Shown here piece after piece: positions 1-4,963 of a stretch of 5,571 nucleotides of DNA (position 1 is its first letter; the number at the start of each line of letters is the position of its first letter). The notes beneath the pieces were generated by a model. The model had not been told where the DNA came from. It ran no database searches and saw only the letters and a program-made list of their open reading frames with translations. Origin of the DNA: Pseudomonadota bacterium. Its GTDB lineage: Bacteria; Bdellovibrionota_C; UBA2361; OMIW01. The stretch is taken from positions 1 to 5,571 of the forward strand of contig OMIW01000010.1 in the NCBI GenBank assembly GCA_900299205.1. The letters run 5' to 3'. Both the position numbers and the translations under genes were made by a program.

Positions 1-951
1 GGAAAGGCGGCACTCTTCAAGCAGTTCGCGGGAGTCGATGCCGTACCGATATGCCTCGCCGTGAGCGAGGTTGAAGATGTCATTAATGCGGTCAAAGCGA
101 TTAGTCCTGGATTTGGCGGAATCAATCTCGAGGATATATCGGCACCCCGCTGTTTTGAAATAGAGGAGAGGCTCCAGCGTGAGCTCGATATTCCGGTATT
201 TCACGATGACCAACATGGAACCGCCGTCGTTGTCGTCGCTGCATTGATGAATGCGGCGCGGTTGGTTGGCAAGCCATTCGAGTCGCTAAAGGTAGTCGTC
301 TGTGGCTTCGGCGCGGGAGGGGTTGCATGCACCAAGATGTTGATAGAAGCGGGGGTTCGACGGGTAGTGCCGTGTGACAGCCGCGGTATCGTTTATAAGG
401 GTCGTCCCTACGGCATGAATCCGATGAAGGAAAAGCTGATCGAGCAGATCGTCGAGCAACAGGGCGAGGGTACCATTGCGGATGCCCTTGTTGGTGCCGA
501 TGCATTCGTGGGGGTTTCGCGACCTGGGTCAGTGTCTGTTGAGATGATAAAGAAGATGGCCCCCGATCCAATCGTATTCGTGCTTGCGAACCCCGTTCCT
601 GAATTGTTACCACACGAACTCGCGGGAGTTGCGCGGGTTATCGCTACCGGTCGCTCTGATTATGCCAATCAGGTCAATAATGCGCTCTGTTTCCCCGGCA
701 TATTTCGGGGAGCACTGTCGTGCCATGCTCGTCAGATTACCCCCCGAATGAAGATAGCTGCGGCTCAGGCGATAGCGAGTCTCGTAACTCCGGGTGCCCT
801 TCGAGAAGATCACATCATTCCGAGCATATTTGATCCTCTCGTTGCGGAGACAGTTGAGCAAAGGGTCATCGAAGCGGCGCATCAAGATGGGGTAGCGCGC
901 ACCCGTGTGCGGGATGCGACGATGATCGAGGGCGCACATCGTCCGCTCTGA
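1..951 (+). CDS. NAD(P)-dependent malic enzyme, 3' part (5' end outside window)
   Basis: Oxidative decarboxylation of malate to pyruvate with reduction of NAD or NADP, in the cytosol. The frame is open from base 1, so the real start lies to the left; the GTG at 61 is internal, because the residues before it (GKAALFKQFAGVDAVPIC) match the conserved stretch of short bacterial malic enzymes. About 316 residues are visible and roughly a quarter of the protein is missing. Counting from the window edge: a conserved Lys region at 2-8, metal-binding FHDDQHGTA at 67-75 with an upstream Glu-rich FEIEE, a Rossmann loop GFGAGG at 102-107 with CDSRG after the second strand, then GVSRPGSVS, LANPVPE, ATGRSDYANQVNN and FPGIFRGAL, all family hallmarks in the right order. 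The Asp of CDSRG fits NAD, but the following Ser-Arg leaves NADP possible. The gene ends with TGA at 949-951, and uppP follows after 44 nt. The family call is secure; the cofactor is not. Confidence 0.95.
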   Translation, partial: GKAALFKQFAGVDAVPICLAVSEVEDVINAVKAISPGFGGINLEDISAPRCFEIEERLQRELDIPVFHDDQHGTAVVVVAALMNAARLVGKPFESLKVVVCGFGAGGVACTKMLIEAGVRRVVPCDSRGIVYKGRPYGMNPMKEKLIEQIVEQQGEGTIADALVGADAFVGVSRPGSVSVEMIKKMAPDPIVFVLANPVPELLPHELAGVARVIATGRSDYANQVNNALCFPGIFRGALSCHARQITPRMKIAAAQAIASLVTPGALREDHIIPSIFDPLVAETVEQRVIEAAHQDGVARTRVRDATMIEGAHRPL

Positions 952-985
952 TGTTATGCTCCTAAGGAACCCGAAGTATAAGCAC

Positions 986-989
986 GGAG
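986..989 (+). promoter_or_regulatory. Ribosome binding site of uppP
   Basis: GGAG lies six bases before the ATG at 996. It supports this start over others in the frame. A second purine run, TAAGGA at 963-968, is too far away to serve this ATG. Confidence 0.6.
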
Positions 990-995
990 TGCGAG

Positions 996-1811
996 ATGGA
1001 GTTGCTCTGGATAGCGGTAGTGCTTGGCGTTGTTGAGGGGCTCACGGAGTTTTTGCCGGTTTCGAGCACCGGCCACCTTATCGTCGTTGGTCATCTTCTC
1101 GGCTTTACTGATGACGTTGCTGACACCTTCGAGGTCTTCATCCAGTTGGGGGCGATCCTCGCGGTCGTGGTGCTCTACTGGCGGCGTTTTTTGGCTCTGT
1201 TGCCACGGGCGGATGGCGTGAAGCGGGAGGGCGAGGGGAATGCGCTTGCCGGATGGTCGGGGATCATCAAAATCGGTGCGGCGTGTCTGCCGGTATTCGT
1301 GCTGGGGCTTATCGCCCGCGACGCGATTAAGACCTATCTCTTTTCGCCAGTTCCGGTCGCATGGGCACTTATCGTCGGTGGGATCGTCATCATGATAGTT
1401 GACCGCGATCATCGTGCAGCCCGCGGAGAGCGGTGCTCTCTTGACCAGATCTCGCTCAAGCAGGCGATCGGTATCGGTTGCATCCAGTGCTTTGCTTTGT
1501 GGCCCGGTATCTCCCGCAGCGGGGCAACGATTATTGGCGGGCTCGCGTGTGGCCTCGAGCGACGTGCCGCGGCCGAGTTTTCGTTTTTGGTAGCGGTGCC
1601 GGTGATGATGGCGGCGACCGGATATGATCTTCTCAAGAGCTGGCAGGTCCTCGATGGCAGCGTGCTGGTGCCATTCCTCGGTGGTTTTCTGGTTTCGTTT
1701 GTGGTTGCGGTGGCGGCGATTCGGGGGTTTGTCGCGTTTCTCGGGTCCGGATCGATGGTGTCGTTTGCCGTGTATCGGGTGGTTCTGGGGATAGTGGTGC
1801 TGAGGATGTAA
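996..1811 (+). CDS. uppP: Undecaprenyl-diphosphatase (UppP/BacA family)
   Basis: Integral membrane phosphatase that converts undecaprenyl diphosphate to undecaprenyl phosphate. This recycles the lipid carrier used for peptidoglycan and surface polysaccharides; the family can confer bacitracin resistance. At 271 residues it has the usual length. The two signature regions are present: EGLTEFLPVSSTGHL at 14-28, with the E-x3-E pair E14 and E18, SS at 23-24 and H27; and PGISRSGATI at 170-179 with R174. Hydrophobic segments are spread along the chain (about 4-33, 46-62, 88-107, 118-135, 195-212, 223-245 and 252-270), consistent with a multi-pass protein. The ATG at 996 has a GGAG six bases upstream and puts the first motif at the usual distance from the N-terminus. 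It follows the malic enzyme by 44 nt with no clear terminator between them, so cotranscription is likely. It has no terminator of its own in the plus direction. Confidence 0.97.
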   Translation: MELLWIAVVLGVVEGLTEFLPVSSTGHLIVVGHLLGFTDDVADTFEVFIQLGAILAVVVLYWRRFLALLPRADGVKREGEGNALAGWSGIIKIGAACLPVFVLGLIARDAIKTYLFSPVPVAWALIVGGIVIMIVDRDHRAARGERCSLDQISLKQAIGIGCIQCFALWPGISRSGATIIGGLACGLERRAAAEFSFLVAVPVMMAATGYDLLKSWQVLDGSVLVPFLGGFLVSFVVAVAAIRGFVAFLGSGSMVSFAVYRVVLGIVVLRM

Positions 1812-1846
1812 AAAAAGGAACCCCGCGCTGCTGCGCAAAGGGTTCC
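1810..1846 (-). terminator. Intrinsic terminator of the minus-strand small gene
   Basis: GGAACCC (1817-1823) pairs with GGGTTCC (1840-1846), and inner GCGC pairs lengthen the stem. Read on the minus strand, the hairpin is followed directly by seven T (A7 at 1810-1816 on plus). On the plus strand no T-run follows. The element therefore terminates leftward transcription, from the gene ending at 1873. Its U-tract overlaps the TAA stop codon of uppP. Confidence 0.75.
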
Positions 1847-1872
1847 GCTAAATGAGACTTGCCTGCCTTGAT

Positions 1873-2187
1873 TCAATCTGCGAGCCAACGTCGCGCCAGA
1901 GTTGCCCACGGCTTGAACTGAGAGCCCCTCAGAACGCGGGCAGCTCCTCGTGCATCAATCGACGACCCCGAGAGAAGGGCGATCGCGAGACACGATTGTC
2001 CCACCTCGCAAACGTGAGGCGACGCCAATGTTGCGCGGGCGAACTCGATGATCGCGTCCAAGAAAGGCGGGTAAACCTTATTGAGCCGCAAAGCAACCGA
2101 GTCAAGGTAGGTTCCTGGATCATTTTTCTGCTTCCACGGGGGAAGCAAGCAGGATAAGGCCTCTTGGACAACGACGGTGCGCGACAT
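1873..2187 (-). CDS. Hypothetical protein of 104 residues, own promoter and terminator
   Basis: I do not recognise the family. The reading frame gives a 104-residue protein from the ATG at 2187-2185 to TGA at 1875-1873. Reasons to think it real: codon choice resembles the neighbouring genes; a weak purine run AAGGG (2194-2190) sits just before the ATG, though only two bases away; a promoter-like TTGTTT-N16-TATTAT lies upstream; and a strong hairpin with T7 follows the stop by 27 nt. A longer form starting at TTG 2238 would add 17 residues, but that start falls on the proposed -35 element, so I prefer the ATG. The predicted protein has no signal peptide or obvious membrane segment. It is mixed charged and hydrophobic, with likely amphipathic helices at about 28-50 and 60-80, three Cys spread along the chain and a basic, Trp-containing C-terminus (KPWATLARRWLAD). 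It is transcribed away from the heptose gene. No function can be given. Confidence 0.55.
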   Translation of the reverse strand: MSRTVVVQEALSCLLPPWKQKNDPGTYLDSVALRLNKVYPPFLDAIIEFARATLASPHVCEVGQSCLAIALLSGSSIDARGAARVLRGSQFKPWATLARRWLAD

Positions 2188-2210
2188 AACCCTTAAATCG
2201 AACGGATAGG

Positions 2211-2238
2211 ATAATAGCCGAGGGGGCAAAAAAAACAA
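2211..2238 (-). promoter_or_regulatory. Putative sigma70-type promoter of the small minus-strand gene
   Basis: On the minus strand, TTGTTT (2238-2233) is separated by 16 bases from TATTAT (2216-2211). The predicted transcript start near 2204 would leave a short leader before the ATG at 2187. An uninterrupted run of eight T (A8 at 2228-2235 on plus) covers the end of the -35 element and part of the spacer. Confidence 0.4.
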
Positions 2239-2297
2239 TAGTTCTGAATGCCATTTTTCATTCCTTCAGTGCCCTCTCCATTTGCCCGGGTTCTCGA

Positions 2298-2323
2298 CGA
2301 GCATGTGCTCGGGTATACTCCCG
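2298..2323 (+). promoter_or_regulatory. Putative -10 region with two adjoining inverted repeats, upstream of the heptose gene
   Basis: TATACT (2314-2319) matches the -10 consensus at five of six positions. It is bracketed by CGGG and CCCG and preceded by the perfect palindromic arms CGAGCA/TGCTCG with a two-base centre. This could be a repressor-controlled promoter for the gene starting at 2364. The -35 element is weak, so the assignment is tentative. Confidence 0.35.
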
Positions 2324-2363
2324 GGGTCGTCATCTCAAATACCTGTTCTGTTGATATTTTCTT

Positions 2364-3392
2364 ATGCCAATCCTCCCTCGACACGACCTCCCCCCCCTCC
2401 TTGAGCAGCTTCGTCTCTCAAATCGTACCATTGGGTACACCTCGGGCACCTTCGACCTCCTTCACCGAGGGCATGTTGAGTATCTAGAGCTTGCGCGTAA
2501 TCTCTGCGACGTGCTCGTGGTGGGGGTTAATTCTGATTCCTCGGTCCGGGCTTATAAGGGACCAACTCGCCCGGTGGTGGGGGAGGAGGACCGAGCTCGG
2601 GTCGTTGCCGGCCTCAGAAGTGTCGATTATGTGTTTCTCTTTGATGAAACGAACAACAATCGCTCAATAGAGATGCTTCGGCCCGATGTGTATATCAAGG
2701 CGGGGGACTATACGAAGGAGAAGCTCTCGTCCGCTCCGATTATAGAGTCGTATGGGGGGCGGGTTGAGTTGGTGTCTTTTGTTCCTGAGCGTTCAACCTC
2801 GGCAATTATTGAGCGGATCGGGTTGATAGCGCAGACGGGCTCGGTGACTTCTCTTCCGATTGAGCCCCGGCCTGCTCTTTTTCTTGATCGTGATGGGACG
2901 ATTATCGAGCATGTCGAATACCTGCACGATCCGGCCAAGGTCGCCATCAAACCGGGAGCGTTCTCCGCGATACGTCGGTTTCAGGATGCGGGGTATCGTA
3001 TCATTATGGTCACCAACCAACCGGGGATAAGTCTGGGATACTTTACCGTCGAAGATCTCTTTCGGGTGAATGCTCGCATTTTGCGCGATGCGGCTCCCTT
3101 TGAGGTCGTATTCGACAAAATGTATTTCTGTCCCCACTCCAATGTGGATCGTTGCTCCTGTCGAAAGCCTCTTCCCGGGATGCTCGAGAGAGCGGTCGCT
3201 GACCTCCAGGTGTTGCGTCAGAAGAGCATCTTTGTCGGAGATTCGCGGGTTGATATCGAGGCCGCTCGCGAATTTGGATGTCGCTCTGTTTTGCTCCGAG
3301 AGCCAACGGCCTCAGGAAAACATGACGCCGGTGCCTCTCTTGCGGACGTTGTTGTTTCTTCGTGGGAGGAGATCGCAGCTCTGGCCGGTTGA
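2364..3392 (+). CDS. Fused heptose-1-phosphate adenylyltransferase (HldC/RfaE-II-type) and heptose-1,7-bisphosphate 7-phosphatase (GmhB-type)
   Basis: A 342-residue two-domain protein. Residues 22-152 form a cytidylyltransferase-like domain of the RfaE domain II type: GTFDLLHRGH at 28-37 with the HxGH nucleotide-binding motif at 34-37, VGVNSD at 53-58, KGPTRPV at 65-71, KAGDY at 112-116 and RSTSAIIERI at 143-152. After a short linker, residues 170-342 form a HAD phosphatase of the GmhB type: FLDRDGT at 173-179 (nucleophile D175, acid/base D177), VTNQPG at 216-221, a zinc loop with C256, H258, C264 and C266 followed by RKP, and GDSRVDIEAA at 292-301. GmhB removes the 7-phosphate of heptose 1,7-bisphosphate, then the adenylyltransferase makes ADP-heptose, so the two domains carry out consecutive cytosolic steps of LPS heptose synthesis. 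The sugar kinase domain of HldE is absent. The ATG at 2364 is the first possible start after an in-frame TGA at 2352; no Shine-Dalgarno is visible. A C8 tract lies at 2390-2397. GDP-heptose or another sugar remains possible. Confidence 0.9.
   Translation: MPILPRHDLPPLLEQLRLSNRTIGYTSGTFDLLHRGHVEYLELARNLCDVLVVGVNSDSSVRAYKGPTRPVVGEEDRARVVAGLRSVDYVFLFDETNNNRSIEMLRPDVYIKAGDYTKEKLSSAPIIESYGGRVELVSFVPERSTSAIIERIGLIAQTGSVTSLPIEPRPALFLDRDGTIIEHVEYLHDPAKVAIKPGAFSAIRRFQDAGYRIIMVTNQPGISLGYFTVEDLFRVNARILRDAAPFEVVFDKMYFCPHSNVDRCSCRKPLPGMLERAVADLQVLRQKSIFVGDSRVDIEAAREFGCRSVLLREPTASGKHDAGASLADVVVSSWEEIAALAG
2390..2397 (+). repeat. C8 homopolymer in the first codons of the heptose gene
   Basis: Eight consecutive C spanning codons 9-11, upstream of every catalytic motif. 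Gain or loss of one base would shift the frame before the enzyme core, and no in-frame start before the HxGH motif could rescue it. Confidence 0.8.
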
Positions 3393-3405
3393 TAGGGGTA
3401 GGGTA

Positions 3406-3966
3406 TTACTCACGATCAGCACACAACCTATCCAGCATGATCGCACACGCCGACCGCACTGAGAGGTGATTGTACGGGGTGGGGCCCTTTATCGGCTCAA
3501 GAAACAGCGATGCCCGATCAAGAAGGTGCTGGCTCATGCCCCATCCGGTTCCGAGCATCAATAGGTAAGGCTCATCGCTCGCCCGAAGCAGTGCTCGTCC
3601 CTCGTCGAAAGTGATACGCTCTCCACCATCTTTTGCCGATGTGGCGATGAGTCGGGGGAGTTTTCCCGTGTGATGATGAATCCCCGCGATTGCGTCGTCG
3701 AGCGAGGAGACGACGTGAATATGTTCAAGAGCCTCTTTCCGGTTGGGGTTATAAGTCGCGCCGAAGCCCTCCTCCCAGTGCATTTTAATGGTTCGGCCAA
3801 GTGCCCGCATCGGTGGTGCAGGATGGGCGATGTAGGTGGCCACAACGCCGTAGGTGCGGGCGCTGCGGGCGATGTCGTGAAGATCAATGAGAGTCAGTGA
3901 GGTTGTGACTCCCGCTCCCGTCTTATCCACCATTTCAGCGTGCAGAAGGACGACAAAAAGGTTCAT
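3406..3966 (-). CDS. SPOUT-type RNA methyltransferase of the TrmD-associated PF09936 family
   Basis: 186 residues, matching the SAM-dependent RNA methyltransferase family (PF09936) that is often encoded just after trmD. Features seen: DLHDIARSARTYG at 28-40, HWEEGFGATYNPNRKEAL at 63-80, ATSA at 108-111, LMLGTGWG at 136-143, and a C-terminal knot signature EPIKGPTPYNHLSVRSA at 157-173. The last two correspond to the SAM-binding trefoil-knot loops of SPOUT enzymes. The RNA target of this family is not firmly known to me, so I give no modification. The ATG at 3966-3964 has GGAG upstream and follows the trmD stop by 31 nt, so the two are almost certainly cotranscribed. Its stop is only 13 nt from the end of the convergent heptose gene, which leaves no space for a terminator between them. 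rplS, the usual end of this operon, does not follow. Confidence 0.9.
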   Translation of the reverse strand: MNLFVVLLHAEMVDKTGAGVTTSLTLIDLHDIARSARTYGVVATYIAHPAPPMRALGRTIKMHWEEGFGATYNPNRKEALEHIHVVSSLDDAIAGIHHHTGKLPRLIATSAKDGGERITFDEGRALLRASDEPYLLMLGTGWGMSQHLLDRASLFLEPIKGPTPYNHLSVRSACAIMLDRLCADRE

Positions 3967-3997
3967 CGAGTGCTCCGACAGTCAAGGGTTTTTTGGG

Positions 3998-4762
3998 CTA
4001 TTCGTTGGATTGCTCGGGAGGTTGGTAGGCCTCTCCTACCGAGGTATCCTCCTTCGCTCCAAGAATCGCTGTGCTTGTTTGGTGCGCGACCATGGGTCGC
4101 ACCCGCGCGGTTCGTTGACGGCTCTGCTCAGCTCGCCAAGAGGCTATTCGTTGGTGATTCCCCGAGAGGAGAGGTTCCGGCACCGCGAGCCCCCGGAACA
4201 CGGCAGGCTTGGTGTATACCGGTGCCTCGAGGGCAATTGTATCGTCAGCACAGATGGATTCCTGCTCCGAGGAGGTCGCGTTACCGAGAGCTCCGGGCAG
4301 CAGTCGGGCTGAAGCCTCTATCATCGCCATCGCAGCTATCTCACCGCCAACGAGAATAAAATCGCCGAGCGAAATCTCCTCATCGACGTGGAGGTCGATA
4401 ATCCGCTGGTCAACCCCTTCGTACCGACCGCAGAGGAAAACGAGCGAAGGGAGTTTGCTCAACCTGACCGCGGTGCTTTGCCGAAAGATGGGCCCGCAGG
4501 GAGAGGGGTATATAACGCGGGCGTCGGGTTGACGATCTTTGACCTGAGTCAGCGCAGCATCGAGTGGCTCAGGCCTCAGCACCATACCGGGGCCCCCTCC
4601 GTACGGCGTGTCGTCCACGTTGCGATGGGGAAGGGGAGCATAGTCGCGGGGATTGACGGTATCTATCGTGAGCAATCCCCGCGAGCAGGCTCTTCCGACA
4701 ATGCCAAGCTCTCGGAATGGGCTAAAGAGGTGGGGGAAGAGGGTAATGATGGTGCACTGCAC
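3998..4762 (-). CDS. trmD: tRNA (guanine(37)-N1)-methyltransferase TrmD
   Basis: Methylates N1 of G37 next to the anticodon in tRNAs reading CNN and some other codons, which prevents +1 frameshifting; acts as a dimer with a deep trefoil knot that binds SAM. 254 residues, usual length. Motifs: DDTPYGGGPGMV at 50-61, YPSPCG at 85-90, CGRYEGVDQRIID at 111-123, SLGDFILVGGE at 131-141, ARLLPGALGN at 152-161, PVYTKP at 181-186, LLSGNH at 198-203 and the basic SRQRTARVRP at 214-223. Aligning R153 with R154 of the Haemophilus enzyme places E168 where the catalytic Asp169 is expected, a conservative Asp-to-Glu change in an otherwise intact enzyme. The C-terminal tail after about 225 is not obviously conserved. 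The start is GTG at 4762-4760, chosen because AAGGTGA precedes it by four bases and because the protein begins directly with the conserved first strand (CTIITLFPHLF). It lies downstream of rpsP with neither khpA nor rimM between. Confidence 0.97.
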   Translation of the reverse strand: MQCTIITLFPHLFSPFRELGIVGRACSRGLLTIDTVNPRDYAPLPHRNVDDTPYGGGPGMVLRPEPLDAALTQVKDRQPDARVIYPSPCGPIFRQSTAVRLSKLPSLVFLCGRYEGVDQRIIDLHVDEEISLGDFILVGGEIAAMAMIEASARLLPGALGNATSSEQESICADDTIALEAPVYTKPAVFRGLAVPEPLLSGNHQRIASWRAEQSRQRTARVRPMVAHQTSTAILGAKEDTSVGEAYQPPEQSNE

Positions 4763-4766
4763 AGGG

Positions 4767-4773
4767 TCACCTT
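4767..4773 (-). promoter_or_regulatory. Ribosome binding site of trmD
   Basis: AAGGTGA on the minus strand, four bases before the GTG at 4762. It is the only strong Shine-Dalgarno near the N-terminus and decides the GTG start. It lies directly beside the paired elements described for the trmD leader. Confidence 0.7.
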
Positions 4774-4776
4774 AGG

Positions 4777-4828
4777 ACCGGCTCATCATGGTATAGCTTG
4801 TCTTACCTTCAGGGCCGGTTTGATGAGC
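4777..4828 (-). promoter_or_regulatory. Structured trmD leader with two competing or pseudoknotted pairings
   Basis: Read on the minus strand, GCTCATCA (4828-4821) can pair with TGATGAGC (4788-4781), a perfect 8-bp stem enclosing 32 nt. Just inside it, ACCGGC can pair with GCCGGT (4782-4777). The second pair crosses the first and shares two bases with it, so the pairings either exclude each other or form a pseudoknot-like fold. The structure ends four bases from the trmD Shine-Dalgarno. Confidence 0.4.
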
Positions 4829-4841
4829 TCATGCCCAAGAT

Positions 4842-4862
4842 AAAACCCTCACGGGATGAGGG
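4842..4862 (-). terminator. Intrinsic terminator or attenuator between rpsP and trmD
   Basis: On the minus strand CCCTCA (4862-4857), a five-base loop TCCCG and TGAGGG (4851-4846) form a 6-bp stem followed by TTTT and a further AT-rich stretch. It lies about 100 nt after the rpsP stop and 80 nt before trmD. The stem is short, so partial readthrough is likely. Confidence 0.55.
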
Positions 4863-4963
4863 GTGTGGGGGGATAAGATTTACGGAACGCGTTCACGAAA
4901 CGCACCCCCGCGACCGACAGGGGGGCGACACAAGGACATCCCCCACCGGCCGTTCTGCTATGA

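Larger units (their letters stand above)
2188..2363. other. Divergent intergenic region between the small gene and the heptose gene
   Basis: Gene-free region of 176 bases separating two divergently transcribed genes. It holds the leftward promoter described separately and, for rightward transcription, a -10-like TATACT at 2314-2319. That hexamer sits inside an inverted repeat, CGGG (2310-2313) and CCCG (2320-2323). Another perfect inverted repeat, CGAGCA (2298-2303) and TGCTCG (2306-2311), lies directly upstream in the spacer, where an operator could sit. No good -35 is seen at the right distance; TTCTCG at 2291-2296 is the best. Confidence 0.4.
4763..4963 (-). other. Gene-free spacer between rpsP and trmD
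   Basis: 201 nt where khpA and rimM stand in the common form of this operon. All minus-strand frames are closed by stops after short runs; the longest ATG frame gives about 20 residues without a usable ribosome binding site. Besides the terminator and the trmD leader it holds a CCCCC/GGGGG hairpin (4905-4909 with 4920-4924) and the perfect palindrome GAACGCGTTC at 4885-4894. Confidence 0.6.

Noticed and set aside
61-63. GTG at 61 as start of the malic enzyme
   Set aside because: The frame is open to base 1 and the upstream residues match the conserved family sequence, so the true start is outside the window.
122-939. Two minus-strand frames over the malic enzyme
   Set aside because: Antisense shadows of a well-supported gene, with no motif or start signal.
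954-1838. 294-residue open frame on the minus strand
   Set aside because: It lies wholly over uppP, whose motifs are beyond doubt. The translation is His/Arg/Pro-rich and low in hydrophobic residues, as expected for an antisense shadow.
2125-2155. Hairpin TGCTTCC/GGAAGCA as a terminator
   Set aside because: No T-run follows on either strand, and it lies inside the coding region of the small gene.
1852-2157. Plus-strand frame of 101 residues opposite the small gene
   Set aside because: Rich in Arg, Ser and Cys with no domain-like pattern and no ribosome binding site; the minus-strand frame has better codon use and matching transcription signals.
2248-2487. 79-residue plus-strand frame overlapping the start of the heptose gene
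   Set aside because: It runs into the conserved adenylyltransferase domain in another frame. It has no ribosome binding site or recognisable motif.
4388-4843. 151-residue plus-strand frame opposite trmD
   Set aside because: Mostly antisense to conserved TrmD sequence; no motif or start signal.
4881-4940. Tiny ATG frame of about 20 residues after rpsP, as a leader peptide or rimM remnant
   Set aside because: No usable Shine-Dalgarno, no likeness to RimM beyond chance Gly/Arg, and it overlaps a GC-rich hairpin.
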